Assembly: GCA_964421865.1 (NCBI GenBank)
Contig: CAYQZH010000001.1
Location: forward strand, 1 to 64,000
Source of the DNA: SBAX01 sp964421865
GTDB taxonomy: Bacteria; Planctomycetota; Phycisphaerae; UBA1845
DNA length: 64,000 bases
Direction of reading: 5' to 3'
The notes below the pieces were generated by a model, which worked only from the letters and a program-made list of their open reading frames with translations, was not told where the DNA came from and searched no databases. The translations under genes and the position numbers were made by a program. This document shows positions 43,501 to 53,700 of the stretch, piece by piece. Position 1 is the first letter of the stretch, and the number at the start of each line of letters is the position of its first letter.

Positions 43501-46461
43501 TTTGACGCCGCATCCCGACCGCTCCGGCTCGAAGGGCGCGTGGACATTGCGTTGAACGAGCAAGCCGGACACCGCGCCTCGGCCACTTTCCCGGTCAGTT
43601 GCCCGGCCGCCGGCAAAGTTGTGGTCGACTCCGACCCCGGCCCCATCGAGGCCAAGCTCCTCGCCGTCATCGCCGCCGCCCAGGAGTCCGCGAGGACCGC
43701 CCTTGAACGCACCCTGCGCGCCGACGTGCAAGCCCTACCCACCAAGGCCAAGGTGGCGGTCCATACCAAATCCATCAAGCGACCCGTCGAAGCTGTGGTG
43801 TTCAGCCTCCGCCCGAAACACGGAGAAATCCGCGAGCTTTCCGCTGCGTGGAACGACAAGACCCTCCAGTTCGACCCTCCAGGCAACTGGCCCGCGCTTC
43901 TGCAAACACTCGCCACCCCCGCCCCCCAGCCGCCGACGGCCCGCCCGCGCCGTCGAGCAACAATCGGTTTGGCGGGGGCCGCAGCCGTTGCGTTAGCGGC
44001 GGGGATCTGGGCCGTCTGGCCCTCGACACCGAATGGGCATCACGGCGACGGCAACACGAACCGCAACGACAACACGCACGAGACCGCTCCGCCGAAACTC
44101 CCTGCGGATCCGCCACCGCTTACGCCTGGCCCATCCTGGACCGAGATCTGCAACGATCGGCGCAACGAGGCCGTGAGCCTGCTTCGCAAGGCAGACCTCC
44201 CGGATAGAGCGAACTTCGATCAGCACGCGGACTCGCTCGTCACATGCGAACCCTCCGCCCCTACGCCGTTGCTTTGCTACACAATCCCAGGGTTATGCGC
44301 GAAGGCCGATCGCGCCCCCCAAACGACAAGAGAAGGCGATGAGGTCCCATGCTACCCCCGCTGCGTTTCGCTGAACGACAGATTTACGTCCAAGCTCCCC
44401 GACGACCTTCGAAAGCAAATCAACGATGACGCGAACAAACTGGAGAGCCTCCTTGCCGGTGCTGCGTCCGCGTTGGCAGACGCTCGCCAACGAATTGAGA
44501 AATCGGTCGGAGAGAAACTCCATCCGGACCTCGTCGATCCGCAGCAAATGACGGTCGAATGGCAGCCGAGTGACGACGCCGTCTGGGAATTGGACGAGAC
44601 AAGGACCTTCTGGCGCACAAGGGCACTTACGTTCCAAGTACGACTCAAGACAGACGGCGAGCCGCTGGAACCTCTGTCCGATGCCCAACCGATCCGTTTC
44701 GTAGCGAGTAACGGAAGTCTGAATCCTGAGCCGGAGGAGTTAACCGAGCCGGCCGCAGGACTCGCACATGCGGTGAATTCCTATGTCGAGCAATTACGGG
44801 ACCGCGAGCAAAGGAAGTTGGAGCAAACGCTCTCCGCCCGTCGGGGCGACGGCTGGGAAATCACGAAAGCAGCCAACTTCACGAAGACACACCCTGCTTG
44901 GACGCTTACGCCCCCGCGCCTCCTCGAACGCCGGTTGCAAACCTCCTGGTACGTCTCGAAGCTAAGTTTCGATGCGGACGAGTGGAAGAACACCGTTGAC
45001 GAGATCGTTCGACTAACCCAGCGCCTGGACAAGATGGATCAACGGATCGCCGCCCCAGACCACTGGATGCGGAAGCCGTGGAACGGGAACAGGCCGCCGC
45101 TGCTCCAAGAAGCCGGCGTACCGAAAAAGGACATATGGCGGCTGAAGCTTCCCCCGCCCTGGCCCGGCAACCCCGGCCAACCCGACATGCTCTACATCGA
45201 CGCGAGGATCGAAGGAAACGACGGCCCATTGGAACCACCGTTTTATTGGCCTATCCTCGATCGTTACACCGAGTTGACGCTTACACCGCAGCCCCTCAGC
45301 AAGGAAGAAGTCCAATCGATCGACCTCGCGAAACTCGCACCGGGTGACAAAAAGCTTCTGCAAGAGCTTCTAAACCTCAAGCTGTTTGGGCCTCAACTCA
45401 CGCTTGACACCGCCCCGAGCGTCGAATGGTCCTGTAACTCTGATCCGCCGCAAAGCGCCTCACTCGCCGTCGCGGCGAAGATCAATCTTGGCCGGCGAAT
45501 GGATAATCCAATACCCCCCGAGGTCGACACGGACGCGCTGGACAAGTTGCTGGCACCGGTGGTCGCTTACCCGTGCCGCTTTGAGATCACTTACGATCCA
45601 AAGCAGGCCGCCCACCGCGCGGAGAAGATTCAAATTGTTCAGGGTTCCGCCGCTGGCGCGGACGTCGCAGCGATCAAGGAGTTCGACAAAGTGCTTGGAG
45701 AACTCCCCGCGCGAATTCAGGCCGAGGACCGTCTCGAGAAGATTCTCCACCCCAAGGAGACGGACCCGCTGAACGACAAAGATTTTCGCTCGGCCCTCGA
45801 GGAGATCTGGGCGGCCAAACGTGAACCCGGCGCCGACAGACCTGCCGCTGACACGGGGAAGCTCCTCCAGGGCGTCCGAACCGTAGCCGATTCCAAGTTG
45901 TGCTCGAAATCCCGCCCCGGCAAGCCCCTAGAAAGCCTCACCAACCTCCACGCGAACGTGTTCGTCGAGTATTTTACCGGCCTAAAGGCCACGTACGCGC
46001 TGGGGTGGAGCACTCTACAGAAGCAACCGCCGACTCAATTCCAGCGGGGACCCTTCTTGCTGCGGATACCGAGCCTCAAGCAGGGTGAAGAGGTCGTTGG
46101 ACGCGTTCTGCGCGAGGTGTTTCCGGAAAATCAAGCTCCGGACGTGGCTGAACTCGGCATTGTCCTAGGCGCCGACGAGGGACTTCCACGCGACTTCGCG
46201 ACGATGCAATTCACGCCCAGAAAAGTCGTCGTCGATGATGACCAAGCCTCAGGGCCTACCCAGGTACCTTTCAAGAGCCTCGCAGACCTTCGGAACGTAA
46301 GCGGGCGACTCGCCAACTACATCCTCGTACCGACCCTGTTCGACCTAGTGAGGAATCCGAACTTCCGGGCGGACGGCTTTGAGTCCAAATGGGTGGATCC
46401 CAATTTGAGCGCCGCGCGGCTTCAGGCGATCGAATGGCGCGACCAGGTGAAACAACGCTGA
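40591..46461 (+). CDS. Giant membrane-anchored Ser/Thr pseudokinase beside the T6SS
   Basis: 1956 residues. Residues about 20-300 form a protein-kinase fold: LTDFGFAP (DFG at 171-173) and the later DIIALGIFLHIFAEHRHPLL. The catalytic loop, however, reads HGGICPGVVL instead of HRDLKPxNIL, so the catalytic Asp, Lys and metal-binding Asn are missing. Long helical repeats of about 100 residues follow (320-800), then beta-rich parts. A single membrane helix lies near 1125-1147 (IGLAGAAAVALAAGIWAVW) after RPRRR, and the last 800 residues would be outside the cytoplasm. The TTG start at 40591 places the loop at the usual distance; GTG 40642 and ATG 40711 are alternatives. It is divergent from the T6SS operon and may act as a phospho-independent scaffold or sensor. 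Confidence 0.75.
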   Translation: MPRSSLGPPRESDGSRWVRDLAPPHGANVATAGVSSESPLMADVHRRVVPKPADATPDRLDLLRGGLQEAVRLQSELAGRSLHVLQLCGDLQEDETCFFVEHEPAEAVEAAPLFDPQGPRADEMHLLTAAVGLTDALRAAHARDNPKQAVHGGICPGVVLTSSDGIIKLTDFGFAPVLCRTLGVKSYLELAVAPGDFRASSHRTTGCWEVLRADESSRDDRLCGFVDPFKYGSRALDTFERASDIIALGIFLHIFAEHRHPLLSGGEDHRLVATSESMAFWPYSGARRKDLRESQNPAALRWCDLVAQMLSSEPKDRPTVEQVLDVFAQVGVHPRDRRMLTEGLLDKANALAETGRWQEIEGLVAPLLADATTSPPHRDRAERLRERARLSALLREAERIASTDDWRNARKLIDQLPKTGLPPDETQAREEVLDRLRGLRRLEDELNAVETVGADLTVSDADTSLSVVTGLVGRLEQVADESTVPSQRQRRDQLLQTLIRKRRDLTSAKQRIDAEHEAVRAWFAAVKKAWEAEDWPAFETCRQGRPTTPHWPNDVRKSFEKLEEYYRIVQTAVAWVAHVPQTLPEDDVTLLEQLLAERPELHGDPRGLSRDVEQVATRLRGDLARATDFRRAREWITGVSQAVNAVDWPEAKQRLLRRPTLAHWPAEVLEEADRLGVEIDLQLKQQELVRIVVGSWLESAQSTADHGDLERAIAILSEPPPNAKPLAQDTLREVDKRVEDYKRGLRERIARRDEIAKAEVETVVRDLLGQQFRDLIDPGLVEVRLDPIAWDAKTLESDAKARVHVALPSRVVPSGKTPHTHAVELRSAAARVIVVNAEPLGTDLASTLIESIKQAQQTRIADVVRPLQDGLFPQARADAPIDRPVPRTTAAIHLLGNDVPTEILDVELAWDPRALQWTILRPEDFHRRLRDFVMARAQPHAKPLLLKRSPLLARHESALSVEVALPPGQRFDAASRPLRLEGRVDIALNEQAGHRASATFPVSCPAAGKVVVDSDPGPIEAKLLAVIAAAQESARTALERTLRADVQALPTKAKVAVHTKSIKRPVEAVVFSLRPKHGEIRELSAAWNDKTLQFDPPGNWPALLQTLATPAPQPPTARPRRRATIGLAGAAAVALAAGIWAVWPSTPNGHHGDGNTNRNDNTHETAPPKLPADPPPLTPGPSWTEICNDRRNEAVSLLRKADLPDRANFDQHADSLVTCEPSAPTPLLCYTIPGLCAKADRAPQTTREGDEVPCYPRCVSLNDRFTSKLPDDLRKQINDDANKLESLLAGAASALADARQRIEKSVGEKLHPDLVDPQQMTVEWQPSDDAVWELDETRTFWRTRALTFQVRLKTDGEPLEPLSDAQPIRFVASNGSLNPEPEELTEPAAGLAHAVNSYVEQLRDREQRKLEQTLSARRGDGWEITKAANFTKTHPAWTLTPPRLLERRLQTSWYVSKLSFDADEWKNTVDEIVRLTQRLDKMDQRIAAPDHWMRKPWNGNRPPLLQEAGVPKKDIWRLKLPPPWPGNPGQPDMLYIDARIEGNDGPLEPPFYWPILDRYTELTLTPQPLSKEEVQSIDLAKLAPGDKKLLQELLNLKLFGPQLTLDTAPSVEWSCNSDPPQSASLAVAAKINLGRRMDNPIPPEVDTDALDKLLAPVVAYPCRFEITYDPKQAAHRAEKIQIVQGSAAGADVAAIKEFDKVLGELPARIQAEDRLEKILHPKETDPLNDKDFRSALEEIWAAKREPGADRPAADTGKLLQGVRTVADSKLCSKSRPGKPLESLTNLHANVFVEYFTGLKATYALGWSTLQKQPPTQFQRGPFLLRIPSLKQGEEVVGRVLREVFPENQAPDVAELGIVLGADEGLPRDFATMQFTPRKVVVDDDQASGPTQVPFKSLADLRNVSGRLANYILVPTLFDLVRNPNFRADGFESKWVDPNLSAARLQAIEWRDQVKQR

Positions 46462-46560
46462 CAACACGGGCAATTGGGGGGGTTCAGGAAGGCGAGCTGA
46501 TCGTGAAATAGAACAACCAAGTCCAAGCAACGGCTGTCAAAGAACCTTGGGAAATTATCC

Positions 46561-46588
46561 TTGACAGGGGAATCCTCATAGCTACCAT
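46561..46588 (+). promoter_or_regulatory. Candidate sigma-70 promoter before the surface cassette
   Basis: TTGACA (46561-46566) followed after 16 bases by TACCAT (46583-46588). RNA would start near 46596, about 100 bases before the first small lipoprotein gene. The -35 is perfect, the -10 weak. The remaining bases of the 234-base gap contain C- and G-runs that may pair. Confidence 0.4.
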
Positions 46589-46695
46589 CCCCCCTTGATC
46601 TTGTGCCGTCGGGGGGCGAACGGGTGCGGCAATCGGTTCGGGTCGCCTACCCTCGGATTAACCGTGTGTCCCATGAAGTTTGAGGCTCGAAAGCG

Positions 46696-46881
46696 ATGAG
46701 CTTGCGAACAACAAAAGCGTGTATTTCTTTCTTGATCGCGGCGGCGAGTCTTGGGTTCGTTCCCGGCTGTACCATTGCCGGACAAGAAATCGATCCAGAC
46801 ATCGGCCTTCAGGCCTCTTTGTCCGCCGGCTCGGATCTTGCGATTTTCCTCTTAGAGAATGCAGCGGCCTCGCTGTTTTAG
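46696..46881 (+). CDS. Small lipoprotein (61 residues)
   Basis: Begins MSLRTTKACISFLIAAASLG and has a lipobox FVPGC, so the mature peptide is about 37 residues (TIAGQEIDPDIGLQASLSAG...). The C-terminus is mildly hydrophobic. No family recognised. It precedes a second small lipoprotein by 32 bases and stands at the head of the plus-strand surface cassette, so it may be an accessory or anchor for the beta-barrel protein. Confidence 0.55.
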   Translation: MSLRTTKACISFLIAAASLGFVPGCTIAGQEIDPDIGLQASLSAGSDLAIFLLENAAASLF

Positions 46882-46913
46882 GAAGCCCGTCGCCTGCCAA
46901 GGACACGAAAAAC

Positions 46914-47120
46914 ATGGAACGAATGATGAGACCGTTGAGATCTGCGCGGGCCGTTTGCTGGGTCGCGCTGGCCTTCGGGTGTCTGTTTTCCGGCCCCTGT
47001 GGGATCACGTCGCTTCAATTACAGGACTTCCTCGTCTCCTCGACCATTCGCACGGCGGTGACCACGCTGGCGGGGGTGGTCCAGGCCGCGCTCGTGGAGG
47101 CGGGGTCCACCCAGCCATGA
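46914..47120 (+). CDS. Second small lipoprotein or secreted peptide (68 residues)
   Basis: ATG 46914, MERMMRPLRSARAVCWVALA, then FGCLFSGPCGITSLQLQDFL. A signal peptide with Cys at both FGC and GPC is seen, and either may be the lipidated residue. The C-terminal half is an amphipathic helix (STIRTAVTTLAGVVQAALVE). The stop overlaps the start of the TPR/beta-barrel gene (ATGA), so the two are translationally coupled. Similar composition to the preceding peptide suggests that both serve the barrel protein. Confidence 0.5.
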   Translation: MERMMRPLRSARAVCWVALAFGCLFSGPCGITSLQLQDFLVSSTIRTAVTTLAGVVQAALVEAGSTQP

Positions 47121-49540
47121 GCCCGTACGTTCCTTTGCGGGCGGTCCGCCAAAGCCTCGTTCCAAACGCACAACGTTCATCGCCACGGAGCGCCGCCTTT
47201 ACAGGCGGAACGGCGTCCCGATCACCGTTGCGGCATCTTTGGGTTCGATGGCGAGTGCCCTCAGGCGTATTTGTCCTCCTCTCGACGATCGGTGTCGGCG
47301 CCAGCAACTCGCGTGGACAAGGCGCCTCGGACGCGGATCCGTTGGTTTCACTGAACGAGGGCATCTACCAATACCTCGCCAATAACAAGGACGCAGCGAT
47401 CCAACGATTCAACTCCGTTCTGGAGCGACAGCCAGGCGATCAAACCGCGCTTCTTTTTCGGGGATTGTGTTACGGACAAAAGGCCCTCGATGAACGCCGC
47501 GAAAAGCGCACCGTGCGGTTAAGCATGGACGTTTTCGAGACGGTTCTCAAGATCCGCAAGGACGACCGAGAGCAGGATCGGATCAAGGACATTTCCGTAC
47601 GCGCTGAACAGCTTGCCGAGGGCGGCGATGAGGGTGAGAAACGAGTGGCCGAGGCAGCCGCCAAACACCTCACGGACACTCAAGAGGCGCTGGCGAAGCA
47701 CAAGGGGCGCTCGGAAGAAGAGCTCCGGCGTGATCTAAACGCCAAGCAGCAGGAGTTATACCACAGGGCCGGGCTGGAGCGCGACTATTACCTCGCGATG
47801 ATCGCCGACCTCGAGCGCGTCGTGCGCAGCGCCGATGACCCCAAGGCCGTCGTGCGCCTCGCCGAGGTGCTGGCGAAAGCCAACGTTGCCCGCATCGGCG
47901 ACCTGCGGGCGCAAGGGATCGACGAGCAGGTCCTTGCGCCTGAAGCTGGGGAGACGCCGCAAGCACTCCGCGGTACGGCCCAGAGGCTTCTGGCGGACGC
48001 CGCCACCGCGCTGCAAGCGCTCCTGGAAGTGCCCAAGGAACAATTGAGTGCTGAAGACTTGGCCCGCACCCGGTTTTTCCTGGGGGTGGTCCGCTATCGA
48101 CAAGGCGTTCCGCCGACGAAGCCCAAGGGCACGGCGAAGCCCCCCGCGCCCGATCTACCCATGTTTCAGGACGCGCAACGGCACCTTTCCGAACTTGCCG
48201 ACGACGCGACGACGCCGCTTGTTTGGCGAAGCTACGCGTCGTTCTATCTGGGTTTGGTGCTTCCGTGGATCACAAGCTCGGAGAATACTCCCGAAGAAAA
48301 AAGAGAAGTTTTGCTCCAGGAGGCCCGCCGCCGCCTCGCCGACGCCATTCGACTAGATTCTCAATACCTAGCCGAGTTGGAAGCAACGGGGGAAAAAAAA
48401 TTCAGCGACATGCCGAAGCTGGTTCTTCAACAGCGCGAGCTCATTGAGAGTCTGAGACCCGAGCAAAAGCCGCGAAACGACGTAAGTTTCTCCGCTTTTT
48501 TCGGAACTCGCTATGACACGAATGTCATTTTGCTCGGGGAGCGGACAGACTTGCCGCGAGATGTTTCGCGGGAGAAGGATTTTGGCCTTGCTTCCGGCTG
48601 GGCGGTGGATTATACTCGTGACCTGACTGAGCGGCTGGCCGTCGGCGTGCAAATCCGCACCGCCCAGCTTTGGAACGCCGGTGTGGAGCAGTTCGACCAG
48701 CAGACGTACGGCGCGAGCGTGGCATGGCAGTACGAGTTCCTGAAAAAGGAAGAAGGAAGCATGGGGCCGGGGTTCTTCACGCTTCAGTACGATTTTGATT
48801 ACACTCTTCTGGGCAAAGAGGAGTTTCTTCAGAACCACGCCGTCCGTCCTGGAGTGAAGCTCGAGTGGGCGAACCGCCGCGCAACCTCCGGGCTTTTCTT
48901 CGACTATCAACGGCGAGACTACTCCGAGCCTTTGTTCGACCGGCGATTTAACCGGGATGGCGACTACTTCACCATCGGCGTCCTGCAAGAATTCAAGACC
49001 GTCGAGATGACGCAGGTGTACAAGGAATGGGGGCTCGAACCGTGGGGTTTACCGAGCGACGCCAGCCTCGACCAGGACGACCAGGACTCCGATGGCGAAC
49101 CGGATTACCCCAATCGCTACCTCAAACCGTACATCGGGGCTCGTCACTCCTGGGATTCGACGGCGGGCGATGAGTTCGATCGCCGGGCGAACGCGTTGCT
49201 GGCCGGTGTAGGGGTCCCGTTGCCCTGGGGCTTGGCGTTCGGCGCCGCGGCCGTGCTCGAATGGGAGAACTACTCCCACGGCAGTCTCGTTGACTTCCAC
49301 CGCCGAGAGCGGCGCGACCTGGTTCAGGAATACGCGGTCGTGCTCTCCCGCACCTTCGTGCTGCGTGAGGGGGTGCGTGCCAACCGCTATACGCCGACGA
49401 TCGATCGCATGTTGATGACCGTGCGGGCCCACGCCACGTGGACTGACGACGACAGCAACGTACTGGATCGCGCCGGTCAGGCGGTTTTCTCCTATGATCG
49501 CGCCGTGTACGGCGTTAGCGTGGCGTTTACCATCAACTGA
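47117..49540 (+). CDS. TPR-repeat outer-membrane beta-barrel protein (Slam-like layout)
   Basis: 807 residues from ATG 47117, coupled to the upstream gene. An N-terminal signal helix (VPSGVFVLLSTIGVGA) follows a basic stretch. Residues about 75-420 are helical TPR-like repeats (NEGIYQYLANNKDAAIQRFN is a typical TPR first pair) with a charged coiled-coil region. From about residue 455 alternating aromatic/polar strands make a beta barrel (FFGTRYDTNVILLGERTD; GMQIR-type strands; WEYGASVAWQYEF-like), ending in an alternating strand VYGVSVAFTIN. The layout is that of surface-lipoprotein assembly modulators and of exopolysaccharide export porins. An Asp-rich Ca2+-loop-like segment lies near residue 650. 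Confidence 0.65.
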   Translation: MSPYVPLRAVRQSLVPNAQRSSPRSAAFTGGTASRSPLRHLWVRWRVPSGVFVLLSTIGVGASNSRGQGASDADPLVSLNEGIYQYLANNKDAAIQRFNSVLERQPGDQTALLFRGLCYGQKALDERREKRTVRLSMDVFETVLKIRKDDREQDRIKDISVRAEQLAEGGDEGEKRVAEAAAKHLTDTQEALAKHKGRSEEELRRDLNAKQQELYHRAGLERDYYLAMIADLERVVRSADDPKAVVRLAEVLAKANVARIGDLRAQGIDEQVLAPEAGETPQALRGTAQRLLADAATALQALLEVPKEQLSAEDLARTRFFLGVVRYRQGVPPTKPKGTAKPPAPDLPMFQDAQRHLSELADDATTPLVWRSYASFYLGLVLPWITSSENTPEEKREVLLQEARRRLADAIRLDSQYLAELEATGEKKFSDMPKLVLQQRELIESLRPEQKPRNDVSFSAFFGTRYDTNVILLGERTDLPRDVSREKDFGLASGWAVDYTRDLTERLAVGVQIRTAQLWNAGVEQFDQQTYGASVAWQYEFLKKEEGSMGPGFFTLQYDFDYTLLGKEEFLQNHAVRPGVKLEWANRRATSGLFFDYQRRDYSEPLFDRRFNRDGDYFTIGVLQEFKTVEMTQVYKEWGLEPWGLPSDASLDQDDQDSDGEPDYPNRYLKPYIGARHSWDSTAGDEFDRRANALLAGVGVPLPWGLAFGAAAVLEWENYSHGSLVDFHRRERRDLVQEYAVVLSRTFVLREGVRANRYTPTIDRMLMTVRAHATWTDDDSNVLDRAGQAVFSYDRAVYGVSVAFTIN

Positions 49541-49564
49541 CCCATGAGCATTGGAGGTGTCGGC

Positions 49565-50617
49565 ATGGCGGTACGAGTCGGCGACTGGATCCGATTGGCG
49601 ATGATCGCGGCTTCGTTGTGCCGCGTCGCAGTCGCCGAAGGTGATGCGGGCGCCCGGGATGCGTACGTGACGATGGCGTCCGGCGAACAGGTGTATCGCC
49701 GTAGTCCCGACGTCCCGAAGCCGAGCCAGATCGGCGCCATCTTCAGTACGGAGAACAATCGAATCAGCCCGGGTGAGAGCGTGCGGACCGGTGCGACGTC
49801 CGCGGCCATGCTGATCATTCCCGGCTACGAGGTCGTCATCTATCTCGAACCGTCGAGCGAACTCGGTCTGGTTGAACCGCCCACCGCGGAACGCGGCGTG
49901 GGGGTCCACGTTGTGGTTTTTTCGGGGCGGGCGACCGTCGTACGTGGTCGCAGTGCCGCCCGCTGGATGGTCATCTCGGGCGAGGCGGCGGTCCCCGCAG
50001 CGGCGGCGTTCGCCCTGACCCGCAACGCCACGTTGCGCGTTGAGGTCCGCCGGGATTCGGTGAGCTTCACCGGGGTCCAGGAGAGAGCGTGGCTTGGGAT
50101 CGGGGCTTTGCCCGATCGGGCGTTGCTCGACGCGTCGGGCGAGCCCGTGGCGGCCGGGCTAACCCCACTCGGCCAAGGGCAGCAGGTCGTGACGCCGATG
50201 CCTGCCGTGGCGATACCGTCGGAGACGCCTGGCGTGCTCTTGCCTGCAGAAGCGTCGCGCGTCGTTTCGGAGTTCGCGCGATCCCAGAGTATTGCGTGGG
50301 TGGTGTCAGCCGAGCAAGGTGACTTCACGCCCATGCGGACCGCCGGACGGGAATCGCCGGGGTTGCTACAGCCCTCGGAGTTGCTTTTGAAGTACGACCA
50401 GCCGCGGGCGGGGACGCCGCGGACGCCTGCTCGAACGGGTTTCGCGGTGGTTCAGGCGGCGCGCAACCCGGGGCAAACGTTGGCGGAATCCAGCTCTCCG
50501 GGAACCGCGGTGGCCGCCGCCCGCTTCCTGAACGCCAGGGTCGTCGGGAGTTCAGCGAGCGGAGCGTTATCCTTTAACCGCTTCGCGCGGCTCCCGTTCG
50601 TGTTGGCCGGTCGTTAG
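49565..50617 (+). CDS. Secreted FecR-domain protein
   Basis: 350 residues from ATG 49565, preceded by GGAGG 7 bases away, preferred over ATG 49544. Signal peptide LAMIAASLCRVAVAEGD. Residues about 60-140 follow the FecR pattern (SPGESVRTGATSAAMLIIPG, then YEVVIYLEPSSELGL, VVVFSGRATVVRG). The C-terminal half is Ala/Pro/Gly-rich without recognised domain. Stand-alone periplasmic FecR proteins in planctomycetes and deltaproteobacteria are often beside TPR/barrel proteins, as here (24 bases after it), and their role is unknown. Confidence 0.65.
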   Translation: MAVRVGDWIRLAMIAASLCRVAVAEGDAGARDAYVTMASGEQVYRRSPDVPKPSQIGAIFSTENNRISPGESVRTGATSAAMLIIPGYEVVIYLEPSSELGLVEPPTAERGVGVHVVVFSGRATVVRGRSAARWMVISGEAAVPAAAAFALTRNATLRVEVRRDSVSFTGVQERAWLGIGALPDRALLDASGEPVAAGLTPLGQGQQVVTPMPAVAIPSETPGVLLPAEASRVVSEFARSQSIAWVVSAEQGDFTPMRTAGRESPGLLQPSELLLKYDQPRAGTPRTPARTGFAVVQAARNPGQTLAESSSPGTAVAAARFLNARVVGSSASGALSFNRFARLPFVLAGR

Positions 50618-50743
50618 ACGCTGTGGGCGCCCGCCCAAAGGATTTTTGCGGGCGATACGATACCGCACGGATGCACTTCGGACAGGCGGGACCTCCGGGA
50701 CTCATTCTGAGGAACGGATTTACTCCGCCGAGACGTGTGGGAT

Positions 50744-53700
50744 ATGAGAAGTCCAATGTTTAAGTACGTCTATGATCGTTTCATAACCGGCGTGTTGGCC
50801 CTTGCACTCCTTGCAGCCGCGTCCGCGACACTGCTCGTGACCGGCTGTCCGGGAGGGCCGAGTTTCTTTGAGGGGGTCGGGAATGTAAACGGGAACGTCG
50901 AGGAGCCCGTTACGACTCACCCTCAAGATTGTGTCGAAGTCGTAAACTCGGTGCCTGTTTTTCTGTCCTCCGATCGGAGCATTCTGATCCGTGACGACGT
51001 TGACGCCGGGCATGCGCAGCTTACGGTGACGACCGACAAGGCGGCGAGTTCTTTTAAGTGGTGTGTCCAGCGCGAGAATCCCGCGAAGGCGGCAAATGCG
51101 CTTCTCCAGTTCGATCCCCCGCTGGACAACGACGGCTGTGTCACGACAGCAACCGGCAGCCAGAGTGGTGGTCTGAGCGGTCATGTCAATATTACCAAGG
51201 TCATCGGAGACCCAGGACCGGGCAATGCGGAGCACGACGGCGAACAAGTCATCATCACTGTGGTTGCTACCGTGGATGACGTCGACGCCAACAACGAACC
51301 GATCCATTGCGCCGTCCCCGGCGACGCCCCGATCACGTTACAAGTCCGGCGGCCGGATGCGCCGCTCCTGGTGGCCCCGTTACAGACCTCGGCCCCGGCA
51401 GGTGCGAACGAAGTCGCCCCGCGAGGGAAGATTACGCTTACCGCGAAAATATCGGGTGGAAAGCCCTTTGTCCCCCCCGGTCTCAACTGCCCCGGCGGCG
51501 ACACGGACTCCATCCCCGTTGCCCTCGTCCCCGACAACAACGGCGACCCCTATTGCGTCCAGTGGACGGTGAACGAGACGCAACTTTCCCCGCCGCCCAA
51601 GGTCGCGCTAGCGGCACGGGCCCATGACGGCGACGTGAAGGCCGGAAGTTTGACGCCCCAGGCGGACGGCTCTGTAATCGCGGCGTTGACGTATGTCGCG
51701 CCTTCCCCGGTGGGCACGGGGAACGTCGAGGCCACCATCGTTGTTTCCGATGCTAAAGGGGCCTCGTTCGCGCAGACCGTGACGATCAGGATCTCCGCGC
51801 AGAGTCTTTCCGTCGCGGTGGACGCCGGTCAATCGGACATCCAGCCCGGCGGCAGCACCCATCTCGATGCCAAGGTGGCCGGTGGAACGCCGCCCTATGA
51901 TGCGTGCTGGTATGCCGCATCTGTCGCGGGCGAACCCGGGTCGCTGACGCTGCCGACCGGCCGCAAGAACTGCTCCGCCAATCTCGACTTGCTACAAGGG
52001 TTCAGCCTCGACGTTCAAAAGGAGCTAAAGAAGTTCCTGTCGTTGGATTCCGCAGCGCATGCCGAAGACAAGCCGTCGTTCTGCGTGTGCAACCTTTCGT
52101 CCGGCGTTGAACTCAGCAGTCTCTACACGGCACCGGCTCAGGGGAGTCTGGTTCAGCTGGAGGTCCGCGCCATCGACAGCGTGTCGGCCCGGGCGACAAG
52201 CGCCCTCGTCAACCTCAACGTTTCGGCGGGAGCGGGCGTGCAGTGCGGCGACGGCGTCAAGCAAACCAGCGAGGAGTGTGACACCCGCGGCGACACCGCG
52301 CAATGTGATCGCGATTGCACCCTCCCCAAGAACGGTGACGGTCTGGTCAATGCGGCGTTCGGGGAGGAGTGCGACGACGGCAATACCATCGACACGGACG
52401 GGTGCCGCAATAACGGCAAACTCGCCGCCTGCGGAGACGGCGTCGTCCAGAGGGGGGTAGAGGAGTGCGATAACGGCGCTGCTAACTCCAACGCTTCCGA
52501 TGCCGCCTGCCGACCCGACTGCAAGAAGCGCCGGTGCGGCGATGGAACTCGAGACCCGGGGGCTGGCGAGGAGTGCGACGATGGGAATGCTAGTTCCGTC
52601 GACGACTGTGTGGGCGGGTGCAAGATCGCCAAGTGCGGCGACGGGTTCTTGAACCTGGTCGGTGCCCTCCCCCACGAGCAGTGCGATCCACCGAACGCCG
52701 CCGCTCGGTGTGAGAACAATTGTACGTTGCGTAATTGTGGAAACGGCGTCGATACGGACCCCGGCGAGGAGTGTGACGACGGCGACTTTGACAACACGGA
52801 CGCCTGTCTGACCACCTGCCAGGACGCCTGTTGCGGCGACGGAGTGGTTGAAATTGGAGTCGAGGAATGCGACGGCGGGGCACTCCCAGGAGTCGACTGC
52901 ACGGCTGCGGTCGCCACGGCCGTCGACACGCCCATCTGCAATGGGGCGGCGGCCCCGGCAAGCTTCCGGTGCCAGCTTTCCCGCTGCGGCGACGGCTACC
53001 AAAATGCGGCCGCCGGCGAGAAGTGTGACGGAACGGACTTCGATCCCAGCGCCCCGGGCACCCACGGAGTCTGCCGGAACGACTGCACTTTCTGCGGCGA
53101 TAACATCGTCAACGGCAACGAGANNNNNNNNNNNNNNNNNNNNNNNNNNNNNNNNNNNNNNNNNNNNNNNNNNNNNNNNNNNNNNNNNNNNNNNNNNNNN
53201 NNNNNNNNNNNNNNNNNNNNNNNCCTGCGACGACGGCAACGCGGTCAACAATGACAGTTGCCGCAATGACTGCACCCGCTGTGGAGACGGGATTATCCAG
53301 GGCGGCGAGCAGTGCGACGGCGCGGCGACGGGAAGCTGTGTGGGCGGGTGCGATTCCAGCTGCGTCTGCGTACCCCTCTGCGGCGACGCCGTCGTCAATC
53401 AAGCGTCGGAGACGTGCGACGGGGCCGCCCAGAGAGCCGGCGTCGCGTGCCATGCGATCTGCCGCCCGACCGGGGGTCCGGCCCAATGCACCTGCTGCGG
53501 CGACAACATCGTCAACGGCAGCGAGACCTGCGACGACGGCAACGCGGTCAACAATGACAGTTGCCGCAATGACTGCACCCGGTGTGGGGACGGGATCATC
53601 CAGGGCGGCGAACAGTGCGACGGCGCGGCGACGGGGAGCTGTGTGGGCGGGTGCGCCTCGAACTGCACCTGCCTGCCCCTCTGCGGCGACGCCGTCGTCA

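Noticed and set aside
52025..53398. Minus-strand open frame through the Cys-rich repeats and the N-run
   Set aside because: The plus-strand frame has a regular Cys/Asp repeat pattern; the antisense frame only mirrors it.
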